NCBI GenBank assembly: GCA_024709705.1
Contig: JANJWE010000190.1
Span: 1 to 10,260 of the forward strand
Length of the DNA stretch: 10,260 bases
Direction of reading: 5' to 3'
DNA from: Flavobacterium sp.
Lineage (GTDB): Bacteria; Bacteroidota; Bacteroidia; Flavobacteriales; Flavobacteriaceae
A program made the translations under genes and the position numbers. This document shows positions 1-5,923 of the stretch, piece by piece; position 1 is the first letter of the stretch, and the number at the start of each line of letters is the position of its first letter. The notes beneath the pieces were generated by a model. It was not told where the DNA came from and searched no databases. It was given only the letters and a program-made list of their open reading frames with translations.

Positions 1-64
1 GTGCAAAAATTGAATTGAAGGATACAAAAAGTAGTATTAATAAATGATAATGAATTTGTTTCAT
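1..64 (-). CDS. N-terminus of an exported protein, cut by the window edge
   Basis: An ATG at 64-62 opens a frame that stays open to base 1, giving 21 complete codons. The peptide starts MKQIHYHLLI, continues with a hydrophobic stretch (LLILLFVSF, residues 8-16) and ends NSIFA, with the small-x-small character of a signal peptidase I site at residue 21. This is a textbook Sec signal peptide with a short basic and polar n-region, a hydrophobic core and an A at the likely cleavage site. The start lies 17 bp after the stop of the preceding membrane protein, so it is probably the third gene of a small operon. The mature protein is outside the window, so no function can be given. The gene is too short here for homology; the call rests on signal-peptide shape and gene spacing. 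Confidence 0.65.
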   Translation of the reverse strand, partial: MKQIHYHLLILLFVSFNSIFA

Positions 65-81
65 GTTTAACTTTTTTTGAT

Positions 82-711
82 TTAGTTATTTCGATTGTAA
101 TTATCGGATGTTAATTTTTGAACAAGTATTTTTAATACTAAAAAAGGAAGTACGATTAATACTGAACCCCATTTATTTTCAGGTGTAAAGGTTGCTGGGA
201 ATGGTTTTACCAGGAAAAACAGGATAACTCCACCTACAATTATGGAAACATGAAGCACTATCATATTGGGATTAAAGGCTCCATAATAAATAGTTAACGG
301 TTGTTGTTTTCGGTGTAAATAGATACGTTCGAAGATTACAAAAATCAAATTGATATTGAAAAACCAATTTTGGAAAAACAAAACTTCCATATTTGTAAAA
401 ATTATATTTCTATTGTTTGAAGCAGCTATAAATCCAAAAAAAACGACTAAGAAAACCCAATAAATTCCCATGGAAAATAAACCTCCAGTAAAATCCGAAG
501 ATTGCCAGTCTTTATTCACAGCATTTGGATTTTTTTTAGCATACCATTTGTCAATTATTATTCGAATAAGTTCGTTACACCAAAAGAAATACATAAAATA
601 GAATACGGTTGTTTGCCCATTAAGTACCGACAACATGGTTAGTATCAAAAAGATGATAAAATCCCATTGTTGGTACTTTTTTAATTGTTGTTCAAGAATT
701 GATTGTAGCAC
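82..711 (-). CDS. Polytopic membrane protein of unknown function (DUF6498-like)
   Basis: A 209-residue protein dominated by hydrophobic segments, with membrane spans suggested near residues 17-30, 34-53, 76-97, 114-130, 148-168 and 183-199. No signal peptide and no catalytic motif is evident. The stretch NPNMIVLHVSIIVGGVILFF (148-167) and the C-terminal PFLVLKILVQ resemble, from memory, the conserved end of DUF6498 membrane proteins (an R-x-x-x-LH-x-x-II-GG-like segment followed by a lysine-containing helix). Treat this as a hint, not an assignment. The start is a GTG at 711-709; no in-frame ATG lies upstream before the stop at 786, and the first internal ATG (residue 26) would cut into the first membrane span. 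It begins 10 bp after the stop of the gene at 722-994 and ends 17 bp before the exported protein at 64. Base composition is much more A/T-rich than the polysaccharide genes to the right. Its role is unknown. Confidence 0.7.
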   Translation of the reverse strand: MLQSILEQQLKKYQQWDFIIFLILTMLSVLNGQTTVFYFMYFFWCNELIRIIIDKWYAKKNPNAVNKDWQSSDFTGGLFSMGIYWVFLVVFFGFIAASNNRNIIFTNMEVLFFQNWFFNINLIFVIFERIYLHRKQQPLTIYYGAFNPNMIVLHVSIIVGGVILFFLVKPFPATFTPENKWGSVLIVLPFLVLKILVQKLTSDNYNRNN

Positions 712-721
712 AATTAATTTT

Positions 722-994
722 TTAGAATATTGAAATAAATAGTTGATTAGATTTATAAATTTTGTCTTCTCTGTAAAATCTTTTTAGACAGCCTTTTGTA
801 TCAAATGAAATTGGAAATGTTGATACATAAAATTGAAAGGGTAAAACTATACCAACTAAAAACACTCCTAAATCCAACTTCACATTGAAATTTTCAGGTT
901 TACGTATTGGAAATTTAAGCTCATCTAAAACTTTTGCACCGCAAATGGAAATTACAACAAAGAGAATTAAGATTAAGATGATTTTCGATATCAT
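722..994 (-). CDS. Small hypothetical membrane protein
   Basis: A 90-residue protein starting at ATG 994-992. Residues 3-18 (SKIILILILFVVISIC) form an N-terminal membrane anchor or signal peptide. A second hydrophobic patch, residues 41-61, follows a short polar linker (KFPIRKPENFNVK). The tail (69-84) is basic and polar. Cys18 follows the hydrophobic core, but the preceding residues ISI do not make a good lipobox. No known family is recognised. The neighbour at 82-711 starts 10 bp downstream, suggesting co-transcription. A long imperfect inverted repeat (997-1043) ends 2 bp before the ATG and could fold in the mRNA leader. There is no other methionine in the ORF, so the start is either this ATG or a non-ATG codon. 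The coding call rests on frame length, hydrophobic organisation and tight spacing, so it is only moderately sure. It could be a truncated remnant of a longer protein. Confidence 0.5.
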   Translation of the reverse strand: MISKIILILILFVVISICGAKVLDELKFPIRKPENFNVKLDLGVFLVGIVLPFQFYVSTFPISFDTKGCLKRFYREDKIYKSNQLFISIF

Positions 995-996
995 AG

Positions 997-1043
997 TGAG
1001 TAAAGTTCTTCAACGTTGATACAATAGTACTAGAACTTACTCA
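997..1043. repeat. Long imperfect inverted repeat upstream of the small membrane gene
   Basis: The left arm TGAGTAAAGTTCT (997-1009) pairs with the right arm AGAACTTACTCA (1032-1043), leaving one bulged A. The 22-bp interior contains a perfect 10-bp palindrome, TCAACGTTGA (1010-1019), and the palindrome AGTACT (1027-1032) overlaps the right arm. In the minus-strand transcript the hairpin ends 2 nt before the ATG at 994, so it could cover the ribosome landing site. Alternatively it may be a DNA operator or the relic of a mobile-element end. The pairing is read directly; the function is not known. Confidence 0.6.
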
Positions 1044-1210
1044 TTAATAAAATAGGGCAAATGCACCATTTGAGAAAAATGAAAAAATGAAAAAATCTTG
1101 GGAGAAAGAATAGATTAAGTGGTACTCAAAGCAATACCCCCGCCACCCCCAGATGTCTAAAATTCAGAGTTATACAACCAGTACCCTACTCATCAAAAAC
1201 ACCACTTCCA

Positions 1211-1231
1211 TCGAAAGAAAAAGACTTTCGA
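1211..1231. repeat. Short perfect inverted repeat (TCGAAAG / CTTTCGA)
   Basis: TCGAAAG at 1211-1217 and CTTTCGA at 1225-1231 form a 7-bp stem with a 7-nt A-rich loop. In the minus-strand transcript it lies about 50 nt after the stop of the last glycosyltransferase and is preceded, not followed, by a run of seven T. It therefore lacks the usual layout of an intrinsic terminator for the operon. A role as an mRNA 3'-end stabilising hairpin is possible but unproven. Confidence 0.4.
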
Positions 1232-1236
1232 AAAAA

Positions 1237-1283
1237 ACTAAGGACTAAGCACTAAGCACTAAGGACTAAGGACTAAGGACTAA
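1237..1283. repeat. Tandem heptamer array, ACTAAG(G/C) x 6.7
   Basis: Six complete 7-bp units followed by a 5-bp partial unit: ACTAAGG, ACTAAGC, ACTAAGC, ACTAAGG, ACTAAGG, ACTAAGG, ACTAA. Units differ only at the seventh base (G or C). Read on the minus strand the unit is (G/C)CTTAGT. The stop codon of the glycosyltransferase (TAG at 1282-1280) lies within the partial unit, so the array starts in the last codon and runs into the 3' untranslated region. Extra copies would lengthen only the non-coding part. A heptamer does not preserve reading frame, which fits a non-coding location. The function is unknown. Confidence 0.9.
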
Positions 1284-2431
1284 CACCCCCTATACTCCCC
1301 CAACAACGCTTCCCAAACCACCGCTTGCTCATACCGGGAAACAATCATATCCCGAGCTTGAGCAGCCATAGCTTCCCGGAGTGCCGGCTCTTCCAAAAAC
1401 CGGGTCATAGCCTCCAGCAAAGCCCGTTCGTCTTTGGGAGGAACCAGCAAACCGTTCTGAGGAGGAAGAATAATTTCGTTACACCCATTGATAGTGGTAG
1501 CTATAACTGGCAAATCCATCGCTCCCGCCTGCAACACGACATTCGGAAAACCTTCACGGTAACTCGGAAAAACCAACGCATCTGAGACCGCAAGATAGGG
1601 TCGCACATCCGCCTGATAACCTACGGTAACGATGGTTTTACAATGGGTCAAAGCCTCCAAGGTTGCAGGATGCAACGGATCCAAATCCGGTTCCAACGGA
1701 CCCACCAACAACAAACGCAAGTGAGGATTCCCTAAGGTCAATTTGCGAAAAGCTCCAACGAGCTCATTAATACCTTTATCGGTAACCAATCGGCCTACAA
1801 AAACAAAAACAAAAGCATCGGCAGGAATTCCTATCGACTCGCGAAAGTCAGCTCGGGAAAACGACCCAAGTGCGACTCGGGAAAAATAAGAAGTCCGAAT
1901 CCCATTCGTACTGCCATTACACAACACTTTGATGCGATGCGGGGCACAAAACCGTTGGGCAACAAGTAGCGACCGAAGGCCCTCCGAATTGGAATAAACC
2001 TGTGTAGCCATGCGGTAGGTAAAACGCTCCACCCATTCCAAAACCCGGCGTTTAAATCCGGTCGTTTCCAGCAAGGGCAAGCCGGCAACCGTATGCATCC
2101 GAACCGGCACAAAGGCCAGTCGGGCGGCCAACATCCCCACCAATCCCGCTTTGGGAGTGTGCGTATGAACTATCTGAGGACGAACGCGAAGAAAATACCA
2201 AGTAAGCAATACCACACACCACAAATCTTGAAAGGGGGTAATCTTGCGGGTTAAGGGAACCGCATGTACAGCCACACCCTCCCGCTTGCCTATTCGAGCC
2301 AAATACTCGGGCTCTGCAGAAATAGCGGTAACATCATAATAGGCCGACATATAACGGAGCTGCCCCTCTAGCAATTTATCTAAAGAAAGCGGAACAGTGG
2401 TAATGCGAATGAGTTTGGGTAATGGGGTCAT
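1280..2431 (-). CDS. GT4-family glycosyltransferase, CapM/PglA-like
   Basis: A 383-residue GT-B fold glycosyltransferase predicted to transfer a sugar from a nucleotide donor to a lipid-linked repeat unit at the cytoplasmic face. The N-terminal acceptor domain carries VHTHTPKAG (88-96) and HTVAGLPLLET (113-123), which are hallmarks of the CapM/PglA-like branch; NGSTNG (172-177) is the interdomain signature. The donor domain holds FVGRL (211-215), LLLVGPLEPD (240-249) and the EX7E region REGFPNVVLQ (292-301). In this region the first Glu is E293 and the second position is Gln301. Length is normal for the family. The frame stays open to 2602, but the start is taken at ATG 2431 because the extra 57 codons lie inside the upstream membrane-protein gene and look like noise. 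The chosen ATG overlaps that gene's TGA (ATGA), implying translational coupling. It is the last gene of the operon, and its TAG stop falls in the heptamer array. Donor and linkage cannot be read from sequence. Confidence 0.92.
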   Translation of the reverse strand: MTPLPKLIRITTVPLSLDKLLEGQLRYMSAYYDVTAISAEPEYLARIGKREGVAVHAVPLTRKITPFQDLWCVVLLTWYFLRVRPQIVHTHTPKAGLVGMLAARLAFVPVRMHTVAGLPLLETTGFKRRVLEWVERFTYRMATQVYSNSEGLRSLLVAQRFCAPHRIKVLCNGSTNGIRTSYFSRVALGSFSRADFRESIGIPADAFVFVFVGRLVTDKGINELVGAFRKLTLGNPHLRLLLVGPLEPDLDPLHPATLEALTHCKTIVTVGYQADVRPYLAVSDALVFPSYREGFPNVVLQAGAMDLPVIATTINGCNEIILPPQNGLLVPPKDERALLEAMTRFLEEPALREAMAAQARDMIVSRYEQAVVWEALLGEYRGC

Positions 2432-3519
2432 AACGTTGAATTTGGGGGTGCTACCGCACGACGCGATAAAGCCCAGGTCAAAAGTACTAAAACAAAAGGT
2501 TGAAATTGAATTTTCGTTCGCACAAAAATACCCAAAGCAGAATAGCGTTGCAAATACACACCAACAGCTAGAAGATAAAACAACAAAACAAAAGTAAACC
2601 AAAAACCCGGCCGCCCTTTAGGGTAATAATACAACAGAAGAGGCAACCCTATCAGATGCAATAATAAAACCCAGGCATTTTCAATAGAGAGAACCCAAGA
2701 ATAAACCGAGGCAGAGGATTCAAAAAAGGGGCGAAATAAAAAAGCAAAATACTGCTCAGGCAACGCATACGAATCCAGAGGAATATAGGATTGAGCATGG
2801 TCAAACGATTGCCGTGAAAAGGCATTAAAATGCTGAACCCGCTCCCAATCCCAATAGCGAATTTGGGTAAGTTGCATCACGGGATAAAAAGCCAAGACCA
2901 TCACGCCGACAACCACAAGGAGGAATCGCAATTTCAACCGCTTGGAAAAGGATGAAGACAACAAAACAGCTACAGCAAAGGCCAAAGCGAGCAATAAAAC
3001 CAAATGAGGTCGCAATACCAGGAGAAAAAGCAAGGCAAAAACAAAAGACAGTGACGTAAATCGCTGATGGTAAACAGACCACATCAAGACACTCAATCCC
3101 AAAAAAACCAATCCCTCTTTCCCGATAATACCCGTCCAAAAATGAAGATTGGGAAGCAACAACAAACTGTAAAACAGATAGCGTACCCACCGATGGGATA
3201 AAGTTTCACCCAGTAAAACCAAGAGCAAACGGGAAAAATAAAGGATACCTACAAAACCTATCGCACTGTAAAAAAAAGTACCCAGCCAAAAGGGAAGCTC
3301 CAAACCCACCGCAAACGGATAATTCAAAAACAAAACAACATCGGTACCAAAACCCAAATAGGAAAACCAGGACCCTACCGGTTTCCCTTGGGCAAACCAA
3401 TACAAATAGGCATCGCCATCATGGGTTTCCAAATAGACATAGGCCACTGCAGAAAGCAGCAAATGATAGAAAGCCAACAGCAACCAAAATAAGCGGGGAA
3501 TGTAGGGAAATGTCCTCAT
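2428..3519 (-). CDS. Polytopic membrane protein, candidate polysaccharide polymerase (second of a homologous pair)
   Basis: A 363-residue integral membrane protein with roughly ten hydrophobic segments. Landmarks are DGDAYLYW (34-41) in the first external loop, LNYP (65-68), LGTFFYSAIGFVG (79-91), LLPNLHFW (121-128) followed by GKE (133-135), RPH (170-172), a large loop at about 215-258, FLFRPFF (260-266), SIEN (278-281) and a C-terminal GIFVRTKIQFQP (330-341). The same landmarks occur in the same order in the upstream gene at 3523-4671, so the two are homologues. No formal family is recognised. The topology, the large late loop with nearby arginines and the gene neighbourhood fit a Wzy-like repeat-unit polymerase. 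The acidic GD after the first span would also fit a GT-C glycosyltransferase using polyprenyl-linked sugars. The start ATG is 3 bp after the upstream stop, and the TGA overlaps the next ATG. Membrane localisation is secure; the catalytic role is inferred. Confidence 0.88.
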   Translation of the reverse strand: MRTFPYIPRLFWLLLAFYHLLLSAVAYVYLETHDGDAYLYWFAQGKPVGSWFSYLGFGTDVVLFLNYPFAVGLELPFWLGTFFYSAIGFVGILYFSRLLLVLLGETLSHRWVRYLFYSLLLLPNLHFWTGIIGKEGLVFLGLSVLMWSVYHQRFTSLSFVFALLFLLVLRPHLVLLLALAFAVAVLLSSSFSKRLKLRFLLVVVGVMVLAFYPVMQLTQIRYWDWERVQHFNAFSRQSFDHAQSYIPLDSYALPEQYFAFLFRPFFESSASVYSWVLSIENAWVLLLHLIGLPLLLYYYPKGRPGFWFTFVLLFYLLAVGVYLQRYSALGIFVRTKIQFQPFVLVLLTWALSRRAVAPPNSTL

Positions 3520-3522
3520 AAA

Positions 3523-4671
3523 TTAGACCGTTCGGGAAGCTTTTTGGGCTTGCTGGTAGGACATAGACCAAAGTATAAACAGCAACAACCCGGGCAAAAA
3601 CATATTACGCATGCGTATCATAATCCCGATGTTTCCAAGCGACTGTGAAAAGGCCAAAGTCCCAAAAATCAAAAACAAAACCAACCCTTTCAATACAAAA
3701 GGCGATTGAAAGAAGGTACTTCGTAGTTCTTGACGAACCACCTTAAAACACAATACCAACAACAACAAATTCTCAAAAGAGGCCAATACAGCCGGAATCC
3801 CATTGATATCAAAAAAGAAAGGACGAAACAAAAATGAAAAAACTTTCAGCGGAAAAGGATAACTCGAAATGTCAATTCGCGTATCCACATTGGCTCTACT
3901 CAACACATCCGACTTAGAAGCGGAAAACTGAGAAAAGCTATCAAAATTAGCTTCTTCAATTCGGGCAAACTCCAATACAGTAGGCAAAATGGCTATTCCG
4001 ATTCCCAATAGCACTAGGGTAAAAAATACGCGTTGAAAACCCGAAACCTTGGAACTCAACAAATAAGCAATACCAAATGACAAAGCCAAAAATAAGGTAA
4101 TATGAGGACGAACAAAATAAGAAACCGCCAAGGCCAAAAGCAACAAGGGCAATCGCTTGACGGGTTGAAGCAAACCATACACAAAAGCTCCAACCGCAAA
4201 AAACAACAAGGTGTCTTTCCCTACAGCACAACTCCAAAAATGCAAATTGGGCAAAAAGAACAAAAGCGGAAACAACGAATACCCCATAAATTGTGAATTG
4301 TACGGAATCAGTTGATAGCAGGTTACATAAAAAAAACACAAGCCCATAAAACCAATCAAACTGTACAACAGCGTCCCCGAAAAATAGGATAGCCCCAACA
4401 CTTGAGACGGGAAATAATTCAAAGAGAACATAAAATAAGTCCCCTTTTGCGTCAAACCATATAAGAACTCCGAATAGTTCAATCGTTTTGCTACTTCCCA
4501 ATACCCAATAGCGTCACCTTGAATAAAAAAACAATAGTAAATGCCAAAAACAATATGATAAAACCAAAGCAGTTGCAAATGCGATAAGGCTGTAGGAGAT
4601 AGTCGGGATTTGAACAGGCGTACAAAACCCAATCCCAAAACAACAATCAAAAACAGCACAATAAAATCCAT
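3523..4671 (-). CDS. Polytopic membrane protein, candidate polysaccharide polymerase (first of a homologous pair)
   Basis: A 382-residue integral membrane protein with about ten hydrophobic segments. Shared landmarks with the next gene are LLWFYHIVFGIYY (34-46), GDAIGYW (52-58), LNYFPSQ (84-90), SGTLLYSLIGFMG (98-110), FLPNLHFW (139-146) followed by GKD (151-153), FVRPHITLFLALSFG (186-200), SYPFP (270-274), FLFRPFF (280-286), FEN (299-301) and NIGIMIRMRNMFLP (347-360). The loop at about 233-278 is polar and rich in Ser, Asp and Arg, as expected for an external catalytic loop. The N-terminus is about 18 residues longer than its homologue's. The role inferred from topology and position between glycosyltransferases is polymerisation or periplasmic-side transfer of lipid-linked sugars; Wzy/EpsG-like and GT-C enzymes both remain possible. 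The start ATG lies 4 bp after the stop of the upstream glycosyltransferase. Confidence 0.88.
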   Translation of the reverse strand: MDFIVLFLIVVLGLGFVRLFKSRLSPTALSHLQLLWFYHIVFGIYYCFFIQGDAIGYWEVAKRLNYSEFLYGLTQKGTYFMFSLNYFPSQVLGLSYFSGTLLYSLIGFMGLCFFYVTCYQLIPYNSQFMGYSLFPLLFFLPNLHFWSCAVGKDTLLFFAVGAFVYGLLQPVKRLPLLLLALAVSYFVRPHITLFLALSFGIAYLLSSKVSGFQRVFFTLVLLGIGIAILPTVLEFARIEEANFDSFSQFSASKSDVLSRANVDTRIDISSYPFPLKVFSFLFRPFFFDINGIPAVLASFENLLLLVLCFKVVRQELRSTFFQSPFVLKGLVLFLIFGTLAFSQSLGNIGIMIRMRNMFLPGLLLFILWSMSYQQAQKASRTV

Positions 4672-4675
4672 ACAA

Positions 4676-5917
4676 CTAACTACTTAAAACGGTTACATGC
4701 GAGGCATAGGTCAACGATTCACACACATAAGCGGGTGTTCCGGCATAACGCTTTTGCAAGGCCTCCAAATGGGTTAAAGCATAAGACAATTGGGTAGCCA
4801 AATGCGAAACATCCGATGGGGTAAAAGTCAAAGATAAAAAATCATCAGGATTAAGCTCAACTACACTTTTAAAACTTCCGTTAATAACCACTTTACCCGA
4901 AATCAAGGCATCCAAATACTTCACGTGTACAATCAATTCCGAATAAACGTTTTGCTTATCGGGGCACACGATTACATGGGCTAAATCTTGATAGGTACGC
5001 AAATGGGTGTACGGAATTCGACCGATAAAAGTTACCACCGATTCCAATCCGTAATGACGCACCGCTTCCTGACATTCAGCATAAGTAGGTCCATCTCCCA
5101 CCAAAAGCAATCGCAAATCAGAATGCTCTCGAGAAACAGAAGCAAAAGCGGCAATCAAATCGGGAACGCCACCGGTTTTCTTAAAGGCCCCGGCAAACAG
5201 CACCACGCGTTGCTGCGGCAAAATACCCAACTGAGTAACCAATTGCTCTCGCAAACCCAAATCTACCGGACTGTCACAAGCACCCGAACTCAACACATAA
5301 GGCAAAATATAATTTTTCTTAGCGGAAACAGCCGGATACTGTTGTTCAAAATACTGCTGCATAGCCTTACTTGCAAAAATAAGCCCGTGAGCCTTGGTAA
5401 ACACTTTACAATCCAATTGATTGGAAACCCAATACTTAATATAAAACCGAATTCGCTGAAGCAAACCGGTAGCCAATTGGGCCTGAAATTTGAACTCCAA
5501 TGTAGCTACGCCGTGCAAATCATTAACATACCCGCGAATCAAGCCTTTTTGAAACAACCAATACCCTATGGAATTATCCAAATACTCAAAAAAGTAAACC
5601 GAATCAGCGGTTTGATAGGGAGCCATAACGGTCTTGAGTCGCTTAAAAAAACGAGCATACAACAACGTAAAAAGAAAAACGGGCAACAAGCCCAACAAGC
5701 CTTGAAAAATGCGTTTATCCTGTCGGGAAAACAAATAGGACAAATACACATGAGATATCGAAGGATGAAAAGCAGCCAACTTCTCAGGTGCTTGTACGTT
5801 AGAAATAAAAACCACTTCGTGACCCGATGCAGCCAACTCATTCAAGATTCCCAACATCCGGATGGTACCCCCGCCTTCATGCGAGAAATCATTCATTCCA
5901 AAAAAAACAAATCGCAT
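4676..5917 (-). CDS. GT4-like glycosyltransferase
   Basis: A 413-residue GT-B fold glycosyltransferase. The N-terminal domain begins MRFVFFGMND and has the glycine-rich EGGGTIR (14-20) expected near the acceptor and donor cleft; NDLHG (132-136) lies deeper in the same domain. The C-terminal domain shows FAGAFKKTGGVPDLIAAF (241-258), LLLVGDGP (270-277), VTFIGRIPY (295-303) and SELIVHVKYLDALISGKVVI (326-345), the counterpart of the usual P-x-K-x-x-E-y-l-a-x-G-k-p segment. Here the acidic residue is Asp336 rather than Glu, and the EX7E second Glu is absent. A hydrophobic stretch at about 73-90 may help membrane association. It starts 6 bp after the epimerase stop and ends 4 bp before the next start. 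Codons 3-6 contain a run of eight T in the coding strand. The protein is one of four sugar transferases for the repeat unit; its specificity is unknown. Confidence 0.88.
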   Translation of the reverse strand: MRFVFFGMNDFSHEGGGTIRMLGILNELAASGHEVVFISNVQAPEKLAAFHPSISHVYLSYLFSRQDKRIFQGLLGLLPVFLFTLLYARFFKRLKTVMAPYQTADSVYFFEYLDNSIGYWLFQKGLIRGYVNDLHGVATLEFKFQAQLATGLLQRIRFYIKYWVSNQLDCKVFTKAHGLIFASKAMQQYFEQQYPAVSAKKNYILPYVLSSGACDSPVDLGLREQLVTQLGILPQQRVVLFAGAFKKTGGVPDLIAAFASVSREHSDLRLLLVGDGPTYAECQEAVRHYGLESVVTFIGRIPYTHLRTYQDLAHVIVCPDKQNVYSELIVHVKYLDALISGKVVINGSFKSVVELNPDDFLSLTFTPSDVSHLATQLSYALTHLEALQKRYAGTPAYVCESLTYASHVTVLSS

Positions 5918-5923
5918 ACGTTC

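Larger units (their letters stand above)
995..1279. other. Gene-free junction between the A/T-rich module and the polysaccharide operon
   Basis: No credible ORF was found on either strand; the longest is about a dozen codons. Going left to right it holds: an imperfect long inverted repeat (997-1043); a short perfect hairpin, CAAATG-CAC-CATTTG (1058-1072); three tandem A-rich units, GAAAAAT then two GAAAAAAT (1074-1096); a C-rich patch (about 1136-1150) that makes the minus strand G-rich; a 7-bp perfect inverted repeat (1211-1231); and a heptamer tandem array (1237-1283). It must contain the 3' end of the polysaccharide transcript and probably the promoter of the leftward small-gene operon. 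The only candidate for the Bacteroidota -7 element (TAnnTTTG) noticed is TGCATTTG on the minus strand at 1065-1058. It has one mismatch and is not secure. No canonical hairpin-plus-U-run terminator was found. Confidence 0.6.

Noticed and set aside
1058..1072. Terminator hairpin CAAATG-CAC-CATTTG
   Set aside because: The stem is only six A/T-rich pairs with a three-base loop. On the minus strand it is followed by CCCTATTTTATT rather than an uninterrupted T-run, so it is recorded only as part of the junction.
1211..1231. Intrinsic terminator for the polysaccharide operon
   Set aside because: The 7-bp stem is A/T-rich and is preceded, not followed, by the T-run on the transcribed strand, so it does not match a rho-independent terminator.
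1237..1283. CRISPR array
   Set aside because: The units are 7 bp in direct tandem with no spacers, so this is a simple tandem repeat.
2432..2602. N-terminal extension of the last glycosyltransferase (57 codons)
   Set aside because: The extension lies within the 3' end of the upstream membrane-protein gene, is Cys/Phe/Ser-rich noise, and an ATGA junction gives a natural start at 2431.
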